Assembly: GCF_036850765.1 (NCBI RefSeq)
Contig: NC_089492.1
Span: forward strand, 101,885,022-101,949,021
Direction: 5' to 3'
Length of the DNA: 64,000 bases
Origin: Saccopteryx bilineata
Lineage: Eukaryota; Chordata; Mammalia; Chiroptera; Emballonuridae
Positions 35,401 to 47,506 of this stretch are shown piece by piece; within the stretch, counting starts at the first letter, position 1; the number at the start of each line of letters is the position of its first letter. A program made the translations under genes and the position numbers. The notes beneath the pieces are model-generated. The model searched no databases, was not told the DNA's origin, and saw only the letters and a program-made list of their open reading frames with translations.

Positions 35401-38400
35401 ATGGTATGTAATGGAAAGCAGAACAAAAATGAAATTCTAGACAATGATTGACATAGAAAAATGTACATATTTATGAAGCTGATCCAAAAATAAAGGTCAT
35501 AGATATTAATCACTGGATAATAAAACAGTATTTTTAATAGTTCTATAGTAATGAATATTTAGCATAGTTTCTGAGAAAACCTCACAAAATAGAAAAGTCT
35601 AACAGTGAAAAACAAACCAGAAAACTGTAATATCCTGTAACATCTCCTAAATCTTTCCCCTGCCCCCCCCAAAAAAAAAGTTGGAGTAAGGACTTACACA
35701 TCTTTTATTTTTAACAATAATTGTTGCCCACATCAACTTGGGGGCAGCTAAAATTAAATATACGGTTAAATAATTTGGGGATGAAGTTCTTAAAATTACA
35801 AGTAAATTCTCTTATTCTGACATCTAAACAGTACAGTGCTTCTAAAATGGACCATCTGTGATTCATTTGACTGAATTACGCACCTGGGTACTACTAAGAT
35901 AACAGATTTTGGCTAACGAATAGAGCTCTAAGAATATATGCACAGCTGCATATATGAAAATATTCATCTTTATACTCCATCACTTCCTACCTGTTTCAGT
36001 TAAGCCAGACATAATCTTTTAATTTAGGATTTCAACTTCACAGTACAGCTCACATGTTAAGATAAAAAATTAAATCTTGCCCTAATGCTAATTGTAATTA
36101 GTTTAAAGTAGCCATGTGAAATGTCATTGTCTTGGTACATTAAAATACACACACACACAATCAAAACATTTCATATTCTGGTAATAATCCTAAGTATATT
36201 GTCACTAGCCTCCTGGTAAAATCACTGTTAGTTAAATTCACATTGACATTTGGAATCATTTGCCTATGAGAAAGCAAGCATTTTGACATGCTCTTTTAAA
36301 GTAAAGTAACATATTTCTATGACTTATGCTTTTAGAAATAAGTAAATGTGGACTTCTGATGAAAGAGATAGTACAAACACACACAAATAATAGAAAAGCT
36401 ATATGCATACAAAATATATTTTTCCCTCAAAATTTTATTCTTACAAATTTTAAACTAAAATATTCCCTTTCCTAATCAAACTATTTATCACAAAAAGTAT
36501 TTACTATTCCCATATTATTTTATTTCTTAAAACATATATTTATATAGAGAAAAATCATTCACTTGTGTAATGCATTTGAAATGAAAATTTAGAATTACTA
36601 AAAATATTCTAAATGCCATTATTATTTCAAATCTATTAAACGAAGAAGAAATTGTAACATTACTCTGGAGTTTAAGAAAAGAATAACTGTGGCAAAATCC
36701 CTCAAAGGGAGTTTTTTGACATAACTCTGCACTGTGAAAAGACTTACTAAAGAGAGAAAATTTTCACTCCTAGAGAAGTTGTGACTTAAGCATAATTAGA
36801 AAACGTTTTTGCTCTATTTTGAAGAGTAAAACTAAATGAAGCAATAGAAACCTCCCCTTTCTAACTTGTTTTTCTAAGACACAGGGTTACCCTTATTTAA
36901 AAAGAACCTCACTCAGCATAATCCAGATAGAAAAGGGGTCTGTTTATAAATGTCCTAGATAGGTTCTCTTTAGGGTAGGAGGCACATTCAGCTTTTTTTT
37001 TCAACTGGTAAAGCTACTCAGGAGGCTGAAATATCACCTTGGACTCTCAGAGAATTTAAACTTAACTTTATTTCCTCTCATTCCTGGCATCAACCTCAGA
37101 ACAGGGTTTTAAGAAGACGCGGGGGGGGGGAGAAAAAAGAAAGAACAAAAGAATGAAAGAACAAAATCATGTCCTTCTGGATCAGATCTATCCTGCTGCC
37201 CACATCAGTGCTGCCTAATGACAACTGATGAAAAGAGCACACAGGGGGGAAAATGAAAGAAAAAATAAAAAGAACAGAGAAGAACGCTGTTCTGCTTGGC
37301 AATAGAGCCTACCAGACAGGGAAGAGTTACATACACTCCTTCTCAGAAAACATACAAAACAGCCTCTACATTCTCTTAATTGTGAAATGAATTTCAGAAG
37401 TCTCTTTAGCATCTTTCTTTTATACAACCCACATTCACATTTCAATAGAACGACTACTACAGGGGAATTACTAATTTTTTATCTAAACGATAATGTTTTG
37501 GCAAACGTTATATATAACCAACTATAAATCCACAACAAGCCTCAAATTCTAAAGAGTTGGTAATTACATGATGAGAACCAGCTTGATTATAGGAGAGGCA
37601 AGGCAGGCTGTCAACAAACAAACAGCTGTTTCGTATTGACAACCATAACTCAATCGTGCATCCCAACAAATGGAGCAGTTTGTTTCTGTTGTTTTTCACT
37701 ATTTTACCTTCTTCCCCTCCCATTTCCAAAATACTGAGTTACAGTAGATGTGAACCACAACAGAAGAATCAGGTATACAAGGATAACAGGAAAGCACTAT
37801 CAACTAACAAAACACCCTGTAGAAAATAACTAACAGAAGTTTAAAGTGTACTTTCCAATTCTACCTCCAATGCCTATCTTTCTCTGCGCAGCACATCCTG
37901 TAGTTACTGCTGTGTCCCAGGCAGCGGAGGCAAAGGGCCCGTTTCCTCATTCCTGGATTTTGACCACAGCAATGCCACCACTCCGGTCCTTTGTTCTGAG
38001 AGCGTTCCCCACAGCTCCTTCTGGCCTCCCTTTGAGAAGGCAATGGACATGCTTATACCTGTCACTGAAATGACTCCTAAGGTCCCTTATAACTTGAAAT
38101 GATTTTAGGGATACTCAATAAGCTTAGCATATGAATAAAAAACGGGAATAAATAAAAGCCCACCAAAGTAAATGGACTCTGATTATTTGATAGGCCTATC
38201 ATACGAAATAAAATCACTTTCACATTTGTACCTTCAGGCATTTTCGTGTCTTTAAAAACATGTATGTAAAAATATAAAAATTTCCTTTTAACACTCTTTC
38301 AAAAACCATGTAATAACAGTTTATTTTCAAACAAGCCATTAAGAAGTAAAATTACTTTCCCAAGGACACAACCATGGTAGCTAACAAGATAAGACCGTAA

Positions 38401-41240
38401 CTCCCTCGCTGTAACACCCATTCACGCAGTCACTGGCCGACCCTTGTATGTGCTGTCTTTCTGCCTTCCTCCCTCTTCAAAACACAAGAATTTTTAAAAA
38501 ATGAACATAGCTCCCTTTGTCGCCCTGGGCTCTGTGTGCTGCCATGACTACATCCATGTTCAGTTAATGCTACTCTGGAAGCATGGCTATAAATTTGTTT
38601 TTTGAAAAACTCATAAGCTTGTTTAAATTTGTCACCACATATCTGAGTAGGTTTCAAATCATAAACAAGGGTAGAATCACTTTTTTAAAAACCAGGTGGT
38701 ATTTCACACCATGAGAGGAGTCCTGTGTAAGGGACTAGGGAACCAACTACCTCTTCAAATAGCAGCGCACAGGAGGTTGGCAGGGAGATGAGGAAAGTGG
38801 CACACAGCAAAGAGGACAGAGCAGGAGAAAATGCGGAGGGCAGAGGAGAACGGAGGGCACATTTGGACTTAAGGCTTCTCTGTTATCCATGCTTTTAATA
38901 ATGTTGATGTTTCGCACTGGTTTGAGGTGGTTAGTTAGGAGGGGAAGGGAGTATAGCAGACTTTTTAAAGCCAATTCTCAATAATAATTTTTAAAATCTC
39001 ATTTTTTAATATAGTAATCAAACCATAATGAAGACAAATACCCTTTCACCAAATTAAATGCTAGCTTACATGGTTTCAAATACAATGTCTCTTGGAAATG
39101 TCCAAATCATATAGTTCTGTTCTACTAGTGAGGACACCTAAAAGTTTGAAAGGCCCAACCAATGTCATTAAAATCAAGTTTTGCCTACAATCCAATTCCT
39201 TTTCAAATTAAATTTTTATCACACTCTGGGACTGTGTATGGTCATTACTAATCACCATGGCTCAAGCAGTCTCAAAGTGGACACGTTCTCACGAGGACTG
39301 ACTGCTCATGACTAACAACTTAACCAGGGGTGCCAGAGCCCCCTCCCCGCCTACCCTGTTTACATAAACCATAGGCCTGGACCTCCCTCCTCCACGCTGT
39401 CTTTACACAAATATTGTTTCTCCTGGCCTCTGCCAACTCTCTGGGGAAATGCTATGAGGGAATGACATAATTTTTAGAGCAAATTTAGGGCTCTGAAGAG
39501 AACTGTGGTATACTACTCCAAAGAAGCAGAGATAAAATATAAAACTGTCAGTCCTTATTTTGATGGAGCCTTGTAATATTCGAGATATAAAATGCTTTAA
39601 AGAATTCTAATCAATTACTGTCTGCCCTGGTTTCTGAGTCTTTCTGTTTGTAAATGATTGGTATTTGGGACATCTGGAAAATGAAGGGGTCTTTCAAACT
39701 ATTGCCAGAAAGATGACCTATTTTCCACTCTCTCTAGGCAGGTTCACATCACCAGATGATGCTGGATACAGTGCAACTCCAGAGGAAACAGCCTTTCTGG
39801 GTCTTTCAGTGGCTGTTTATGAGTACACAGCAAGTGCTCTGTACCCGGAGAACTCCTTAGACAATAAGTCTTCTTTTGATTCCATGCTATAGTGTGCAAA
39901 CTTCTTTGTGGCATTACATCCTCATCTCCTCTCATTATCCATTCCCACTTCCAAGCAAACAGTTATCAGAGACTATTTTGCATGAGATTTATTTTCTTTT
40001 CCTCTACAACATCCTATAAAGGGGAAGAACAGGTGCCACACATTTCTGAAACTCATACCTGGTACCAGATAGTTATCCTCATCAGTTAAGGGTTTGTATA
40101 TTGATTTATTTTATAGTGTCCTCCTCTGAGGTATGTGTGGGCTGCTTGGAAACCATAAAGATGTGGCCCACTTCCCTAATGCCCTCACTCATGGATTCCC
40201 ACCCCTCCTTTCTTTTTCTTCCTTAACTTGCCGGCAAGGATTATTTAGCTCATTCATATTTAGTAAATGCTCAAAATAAAATGGAGGAAGAAATTTCAAG
40301 TTTAAAATTGGATAAAAAACATTAGTACAGTGGGGGGAAAAAAAAGGAATCATTTAGTAGATAAACTTCATGCTCTGGTGTTGAAAGTTAAGGTCCACAA
40401 ATCAAAAAGCAGTCATTTCGACAGAGCTAGGCTTTTCCACCGCTCTCTCAGTGAATCACGCTGTGGTTAGTTGAAAGTGCTGTTCACATAATAAATTAAC
40501 CACCTCATTTCCTTCATCACCAAAATATACATAGCACCCCTATACAGATTTGTTTTAATAAAAGTAATAAAGCAAGCCCAGAGGTTATAGCTGTTATGAC
40601 ATAATCACACCTCTGAGATTTGAAAACACTCACTTGCACATCATGCCTCAAAAAGTCTTTGCAAGGCCCCTCCAACAAAACCTAACTGCACTCATACCCT
40701 CTGGCCCCATTTATTCCAAATAAATAATGAAACAAAAGCCTTGTATATGTCAGGAGAAAATTCTCCCTTTCAATTATATATTTGAAAAGAAAATACATCT
40801 TTTTAAATAATATTATACAATAAACAGCTTAGGTAGCCCGATCAGAATTATTAAAGGAAATATATCACCAGAGTTACCAGCACCCGAAGAAGGCAGCCAA
40901 CTAGCTGACTATCTCACCCACAACCAGACATCTCCTAAAGTTAGATGTTCAAAAAAAATCATTTTAAACTGAGAAACAAACTTCATTCCATACAAATCCA
41001 GGCAAATTAACTTTTCTTACCTATATTTTAATTACTAAGAACAACCCAGGAAAAAAGTCTCTCATCAAATTTTTCTCAAAACACTTTTCCCCTTAGAAGT
41101 TTCCCCATGATCACCAAAAAGAAAGACACAGTAACAAAACCATACACAGCAGAAGACAGATTTGGTGGAGGAATGTGTCACAAGTGAATTTACATCATAA
41201 CTTAATGGGCCAGTTTTCCTGTCTCTGTACATTATATAGC
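32467..41240. other. SINE-free unassigned sequence
   Basis: About 8.8 kb with no recognisable SINE, L1 or LTR. It has a poly-G run at 37121-37130 and a GC-richer patch at 37870-38040. No SRBD1 exon was seen. ORFs (33971-34333, 37096-37445, 39665-39892 and others) are short and unmatched. Confidence 0.45.
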
Positions 41241-41780
41241 TAGCGCTCGACTTACAACCACGATTGGTTCTGACAGACCGGCTGTAACACGATTTGGTCG
41301 TAAGTTGAGTAGGCTATATGTTCAGTACTGTGAAATGATGTTATAAAAATCTTTAAGTCATATTTTATCATAATTTTCTTTCATTATTGTTATATATCAT
41401 AATTTTCTTTGTTCATTTTATGTCATTTGTATCATCTCTACACCATTTTGTTTCTTATTTTTACATTCATCAGGTTTAAGTAAAACACTGCATTACCAGT
41501 ACAACTGGTTTAATATTTGCAAAGACAATTTCCTCTTGGTAGACATCTTGGGAGGGGTTTGATGAAAAATATCCAAGACACAAAACACAAATTGCTGTAC
41601 CGAGTCTGGGATAACAGTTGAAATGGTGCATGCGGAGATGGTAGTGCTGCCGGAAGCTGGTCCACACTGTTGTACGCCCAGCTGGGCAACGCTTGACCTG
41701 CCAGACGCGGAGCAGTCGTGGCTAGCGACTATGGTCGTCAAGTCAAATGGTTGTAAGTTGCATAGGCCGTAAGTCGATCA
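41241..41780. mobile_element. Tigger/pogo-like element, second family
   Basis: The left end GCGCTCGACTTACAACCACG and the right end, reversed, TTGATCGACTTACGGCCTAT, share CGACTTAC and enclose further related motifs (GGTCGTAAGTTGAGTAGG, GGTTGTAAGTTGCATAGG). A GC-rich part (41620-41740) adjoins the right end. No transposase ORF; boundaries are approximate. Confidence 0.6.
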
Positions 41781-41962
41781 ATATTTGTAATCACTTTGAA
41801 GGCAGCTGGGTTCATTTCTTACCTATATTTTATAAACTTCACAGTCCTTTCTACAGTATCATACACTTTCTGCATACTTGTCACCATGACAAAAATGACA
41901 ACTTACCCTTGAATTTAAAACATAATATAATCTTACAAGTACTTAAATTTACCTGTGCCATT

Positions 41963-42294
41963 TTTATTTTTAGTGACAGAGACAGAGTGAGACACAGAAA
42001 GAGAGTGACAGACAGGAAGGGAGAGAGATGAGAAGCATCAATTCTTTGTTGCAGTATCTTATTTGTTCATTGGTTGCTTTCTCATATGTGCCTTCACTGG
42101 GGGTCTACAGCTGAACCATTGACCCCTTGCTCAAGCCAGGGACTTTGAGCTCAAGCCAGTGTCCATGTAATCATGTCTATTATCTCATGCTCAAACTAGC
42201 AAGCCCACGCTCAAACTGGTGACCTCGGGGTTTTGTACCTGGGTCCTCAATATCCCAGGCCGACACTCTATCCACTGCCACCACCTAGTCAGGC
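41963..42294 (-). mobile_element. long bat SINE with GCTTGAGC modules
   Basis: On the minus strand: head GCCTGACTAGGTGGTGG, TATTGAGGACCCAGG, then repeated GGCTTGAGC/GTTTGAGC modules and a CT-rich 3' end. Flanks TACCTGTGCCATT / TACCTGTGCTATT are the target duplication. Confidence 0.9.
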
Positions 42295-42307
42295 TACCTG
42301 TGCTATT

Positions 42308-42911
42308 CTTAAAGATTATGATCAACATCTTCCTTCAACCCACACATACATAAAGGGAAGAGTTAATCAACATTTCTGAACAATATCAGATATCAGATAT
42401 TCAGAATATTGTTTTTAAATTCTCAGAAGTGGCCCTTCTAATATTTTTTCTCACATTTTCTTTCTCTTCCCTGTTACTATAATTATCTAGCACAATCCTA
42501 TATTTTGAGTTTTCAACAATTCTTTTCAGTATGTTTATTATATTTCGGTAATTTATTGCACTGAGTAAAGAATTACATCTAAGATTCTCTTAGTATGCCA
42601 AACAGTTATCCACACATAATTACATGCAAATGTTCATCAAAACAGAAAGTTATATGTGTATGAATGCCAGAGTTAAACATATTTGGAATACTCTTATTCC
42701 ACTATTTTTAGTCTTTTAGTCTATAGACGATCTATCCACACACAGTCAACAGTCAATATCAGACCTAACCAGTATAATAAAAACTTCCTTAAGGCTCTGT
42801 GACAAAGATAAAATTATTAAGGCATTCCATAAACGTATATTTTAATAAATAATTTCATTTTAAAAGAATCTATTCCAGTGAATCTCACTGCAACAAAGAT
42901 TTTTCTTTGAT
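42308..42911. other. unassigned intronic sequence
   Basis: AT-rich, nothing recognised. Confidence 0.4.
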
Positions 42912-42926
42912 AAAGATAGTATCACA

Positions 42927-43298
42927 TGGCCCTGGCTGATTTGCTCAGCAGTAGAGCATCGGCCCGGCATGTGGAAGTCCTGCAATCGATTCCCAACCAG
43001 AGCACACAGGAGAAGCACCCATCTGCTTCTCGTTCCCCCTCTACTTTCTCTCCGTCTCTTTCTTCCCCTCCCGCAGCCAAGGCTCCATTGGAGCAAAGCT
43101 GATCTGGGCACTGAAGATGGCGCCATGGCCTCTGCCTCAGGCGCTTGAATGGCTCTGGTTGCAACAGAACAACGCCCCAGATGGGCAGAGCATCACCCCC
43201 TAGTGGGCATGCCAGGTGGACCCTGGTCAGGCGCATGTGGGAGTCTGTCTCTCTGCCTCCCTGATTCTCACTTCAGAAAAACACAACAGCAACAACAA
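42927..43298 (+). mobile_element. long bat tRNA SINE
   Basis: Head GGCCCTGGCTGATTTGCTCA, a weak B box, AGCCAAGGCTCCATTGGAGC body. Flanks AAAGATAGTATCACA / AAAGATAGTGCCACA form a duplication with two mismatches. Confidence 0.92.
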
Positions 43299-43720
43299 AA
43301 AGATAGTGCCACACTATATTATAATAGGTCCTTAGAAATACTGACTTGATCACAAAAAACATTCCTATATAAGTGCTCCCTCGGACCTGTCCCTGTGAGA
43401 ATTATTTCCATAGAGAACAGAATATACATTGTAGAAAGGGAGAAAGGAATGAAGAGATATGTGCTAAGTTAAACAACTCTGTTTTTTTCATCAATAGCAA
43501 TCCTTTACTTTCACATTAATTCTCGTTCCAACTACATGGCTATTCTAATGATCTCTGGTCCTCATTTCTCCAACACTTTTCCTGAAAAAAGAATCATTAA
43601 AAAATATACTAGTAAGTAACACTTCAGGCTACTGAATTTTAAATGACAGGCTACAAAACTTTATGGTGTGTTCATAGTAGAGTTTAAAAATACAATAAAT
43701 GAGCAACTATATTGATAAAC

Positions 43721-43830
43721 CATTCATTCATTCATACATTCATTCATTCAACAAATACTTATCGAATATTTATTGTGTGCCAGGTCCTGGGAGATGTGGA
43801 TACAGAAGTGGAAGCACCATTTCGTTCCAT
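43721..43830. repeat. (CATT)n repeat and ancient mammalian repeat
   Basis: CATTCATTCATTCATACATT..CATTCATTCA at 43721-43750, followed by AACAAATACTTATCGAATAT, TGTGTGCCAGGTCCTGGGAG, the same ancient repeat pattern as at 2170. Confidence 0.6.
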
Positions 43831-43879
43831 TAGAAGAGACAGTAAACAAATGCATAGTATGATTTCAGAAATGTAAAAA

Positions 43880-44460
43880 CTAGCAGGTTTTTTTTGGGGG
43901 GGGAGGTAAGACTATAAAACAGACTGCTACTTCACAGAGAAAACTATCCAGAGGGGAGCAACCTCTCCCACCACTGCTCTCTCTCACCTCCTCCCAGATC
44001 ACCCCTCTCCCTTCACCCCAGGAGCTCCTCTCTTCTGAACTCGTGTCCACTTCCTTCCTCAGGTGTTTCACAGGCACCCAGCTTCCCCCTCTCCCTCACC
44101 TTCAGCCTCCCCCTCTCCACTTCTATTTTCTTCCGATCAATATTTAAATACATTCAAATCCTAACCTTAGAAAAGCCTTCTTTAAAGACTTGCATACACT
44201 TGTCTCTAAATGCTCACCTTTCATTTAATCCTCAATCTACTTCTGACTTCTGCCTCCAATAAAATTAATTATTCTTCCTATGGACACCACTGTCATTTTT
44301 TAATTAATCACAAAAGACACATTTTCGGTCTTTATCCTACCTTTATCCTTGTAGTGTTTTATAATATTGACTTTTGCTTCTTCATTCTCCCATCTCCCTT
44401 AGATACTAGCAAGTCCTGATTTTCTTCTTACACTACAAATACTGTAATGAGCACTCAGGA
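43880..44460. other. pyrimidine-rich stretch, possible old LINE
   Basis: 43960-44130 is C/T-rich on the plus strand. CTACTTCTGACTTCTGCCTC and GACACCACTGTC recall an ancient LINE, but I cannot assign it. Confidence 0.3.
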
Positions 44461-44529
44461 CACCTAGAAATTTCATTAAAATCAGATAGGTCTGGGGTAG
44501 GCGCCCAAGAGATTTTCAGTAGGGTCTCT

Positions 44530-44985
44530 TGCTACTCAAAGTATAGTCTTCAAACCAAGGGTATTGGTATCACCTGGGAGTTTATTAGAAATGCAGGAAT
44601 TCATGCCCCACCTTACACCACCTGAATCAGAATCTGTACTTTAATAAACCCTGAAGGATTTGGTATGCACAGTCAAGCTTGAGAAGCAGTAGAGACCAGT
44701 GGTCCTCAAGCCTTAGCCATTAAAACATTCTAGTGGCCCACCCCCAGACTCTGTCCTCCTGTAGGTCTGGGAAGGGGTGCATGACAAGTTTTCAGAAGAT
44801 ACTGGTGCAGCTGGTCCAGCAACCATATTTTAAGAACCAGTAGTTCTCATCCCTGCTTGTACATCACAATCACCTGAGAACTGTTAAAGTTTGTTATGTC
44901 TGGGACCCACCTCCAGAATAACTGAACTAAAAATCTCTGGGGAGGTGGAAATAGGTTAGGATTTTTAAAAGCTCCTCTGTTTAAT
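44530..44985. mobile_element. MER5-like hAT-Charlie fragments
   Basis: ATCACCTGGGAGTTTATTAG, AATCAGAATCTGTACTTTAA, AACCAGTAGTTCTCATCCCT and CACAATCACCTGAGAACTGT match the MER5 pattern (CAGTGGTTCTCAA..ATCACCTGGGAG..). Two or more pieces appear to lie side by side. Confidence 0.72.
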
Positions 44986-45191
44986 CTTAAGGTTTCTAAT
45001 ATAGATAATTTAGGAGTTTTTTAATGGTGGGGGAAAGGGGTAAGAGGAGTGAATGGAAAAAAAATAACTGCATAGGATGAATGCTTGTCATACTATGGTA
45101 CTATTATTATAACACATTATATTAACATTCCTTAAACATCTGTTCTGCCCAACTGAGCCCTGGAAATAAGCAGTAGAAATATAATCTACAA

Positions 45192-45369
45192 CCGTGATGG
45201 TTCGTGAACCTTTTTATATCAATAAAAACCGCCCACTTTTGCCCTGCTGGTCAACCTGGTCCCTCCTGCCCACTAGTGGGCGTTCCAGCTTTCATGGTGG
45301 GCAGCTTTCACAGAGCTGCAATTGGCCCACCAAAAAAAGGGGTTTTTATATAAAGGTTCGCCCTCACGA
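45192..45369. mobile_element. hAT MITE, compound
   Basis: A 178-bp element whose ends (CCGTGATGGTTCGTGAACC and, reversed, TCGTGAGGGCGAACC) are followed by matching AT-rich segments (TTTTTATATCAATAAAAACC and, reversed, TTTATATAAAAACCCC). A perfect 8-bp duplication ATCTACAA flanks it (45184-45191, 45370-45377). The centre contains GTCAACCTGGTCCCTCCTGC and CCACTAGTGGGCGTTCCAGC, which are also at the left end of the hAT element at 13848. Confidence 0.92.
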
Positions 45370-45377
45370 ATCTACAA

Positions 45378-46129
45378 GTTTGTTCTATGCCATATTTCTG
45401 GAATGGCCATTTTAAATAATGGGAGCAAAACAAATAATATTTATATAATTCTTAAAATTCACAAAAGAAAAATCAGTATTTGTGCACTGAAAAAATTTTA
45501 AAATAGGGTTAAAAGTATGCGTTGAAGAGTATTTGATTTGGTGCAAACTTAGGGCTTTAACAATAAAAATTTGAAAGAATATTATGAGAAGTGAAATCTA
45601 ATGTTTAATGTATTTTTTCATTTTCACTAAAACATGAAAGTAACTTTATTTTTTTATTATATAAATCCTCACTGTAAAACATACACACACAAGTATAGGA
45701 AGAAATAAATCCAAATGAAAGCCAAAGCTCCAGAGATAAAACAACTTCATGATTTAACCAAGCTTTCCTACATCTTTTAAAAAAATTATGACTTACTTAT
45801 TATGAAGTTATAGAATATAAGGGGACACCATGTATGACTTAAGAAATAAATAACAAAAATAACTTAAGAAATAAAATATATAGTTGAAACTCCTGGTATA
45901 CCCTTCCCAGTTCAAATTCTCCTCCCATTCCATGTGCCAAGCAAGATAACCACTACCTTAAATTCCACTGCTTATTTCTATGTTATTACCATATATATTA
46001 AAATTCATAAATAGTATACAGTATTATTTTTCGTATTTTAAAATTGTATACCAATCAAAAAATATTGTACATACAAACTGTTTTCTCTCTTAATATCTTG
46101 TTTATCCATATTAATATAAGTAGCTCTAA
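45378..46129. other. unassigned intronic sequence
   Basis: Very AT-rich, nothing recognised. Confidence 0.4.
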
Positions 46130-46830
46130 ATCAAGTAATCTTCATTCCTATATAATATTCCATTACCTGAATATAGGTGATATAGTTTATTTTTGGTTTT
46201 TTTCCATATGAAGGACATATTTTTTCCAAATTTTTACTAGCATAAATAACACTACAATAAATACATGTCTTCTTGTGCACATGTGAAAAAAATTTTCAAG
46301 GCTATGTGTATCTGGCAAAAAAATTATTGAGTTGAAGAGAATACCCACTTCCAACTTGACTAATTTCCAATTGCTCTTCAAAGAGGCTAACCAGTTTATA
46401 CCCCAATAAATAATGTCCAAGAATCCTGATGCTCCACGTGGTTAACATCCAAACTGTAGATTAATTTTTGACAACCTGAAAGGTTTCCCTTTATGGCTTT
46501 AGTTTTCATTTCCATAATTACTTGTGAAAGCAATAATTTTTTTTCATACCTATATTTTTTGTGTTTCCTGTTCTGTCAATTGCCTATCCATATCCCTTGC
46601 CTATTTTTCTGTCCAACTGTCTTGTTTCCTCTTGATTTGCAGGAGAACTTTATATATTCTGTATCCTTCATAGGTGATATATATGTTAAAAATACCTTCC
46701 CCCTGTCTGTGGATTTTTTTTATATATTGCTTTCTGACTTAGGGACATTTTAGATTCTAAACCACTAGAATTTATTAATCTTTTCCTTTAAATGCCATGT
46801 TTAATTTTTTTCCCAATCATCCATGATAAT
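46130..46830 (-). mobile_element. old L1 (L1M) 3' end, antisense
   Basis: TATAATATTCCATTACCTGA, CTTTAGTTTTCATTTCCATA, CAATTGCCTATCCATATCCC, GCAGGAGAACTTTATATATT and AGAATTTATTAATCTTTTCC follow the antisense L1M 3' region in order, heavily diverged. The ORF at 46493-46753 is antisense L1 and not a gene. Confidence 0.7.
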
Positions 46831-47168
46831 TACATTTTAAACACTGTGAAAATACCTTAAGTTTTAGAACTCCTAACAGTGATGTTTGTGCTGATGTATG
46901 AAAACTAGAGGATAAACTTAAGAAGAAGCTGAAATCAATCTAGTTTCATTGTTCAAGGTCAATGACAAAGAGTAAGCAAACAAAAGATAAAGGAAATTAG
47001 ATATTTCATTGTTAATACTGGTAAAAATTTCTTCAAATCATACATTTCACATTTCTTTTAAAGATGGGTAATGGTGTTATATTAGAGAGAGAGTGGTATG
47101 TATATATATATGGCTTATTACACTGTCATTGATATCTAAGAACCTGAGAAAACTCAAGTTAATACTTC
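46831..47168. other. unassigned intronic sequence
   Basis: AT-rich, with a short (TA)n at 47099-47110. Confidence 0.4.
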
Positions 47169-47176
47169 ATCTGGAG

Positions 47177-47498
47177 CAGGGGTCGGGAATTTTTTTGGCT
47201 GAGAGAGCCACACACACCACATATTTTAAAATGTAATTCCGTGAGAGCCATACAACGACCCCTGCACGTTACGCATAATCCAATAAAAATTTGGTGTTGT
47301 CCCGGAGGACAGCTGTGATTGGCTCCAGCCACCCGCAACCATGAACATGAGCGGTAGGAAATGAATGGATTGTAATACATGAGAATGTTTTATATTTTTA
47401 ATGTTCTTATTTTTTTTTATTAAAGATTTGTCTGCGAGCCAGATGCAGCCATCAAAAGAGCCGCATCTGGCTCACGAGCCATAGGTTCCCGACCCCTG
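47177..47498. mobile_element. hAT MITE with subterminal hairpin
   Basis: The ends are CAGGGGTCGGGAATTTTTTT and, reversed, CAGGGGTCGGGAACCTATGG. Flanks ATCTGGAG (47169-47176) and ATTTGGAG (47499-47506) differ at one base. Close to the right end GCCAGATGC and GCATCTGGC form a second hairpin. The interior is AT-rich, without an ORF. Confidence 0.93.
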
Positions 47499-47506
47499 AT
47501 TTGGAG

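Noticed and set aside
39665..39892. possible plus-strand coding exon
   Set aside because: No family resemblance, no convincing splice signals, and it lies inside an intron of an opposite-strand gene.
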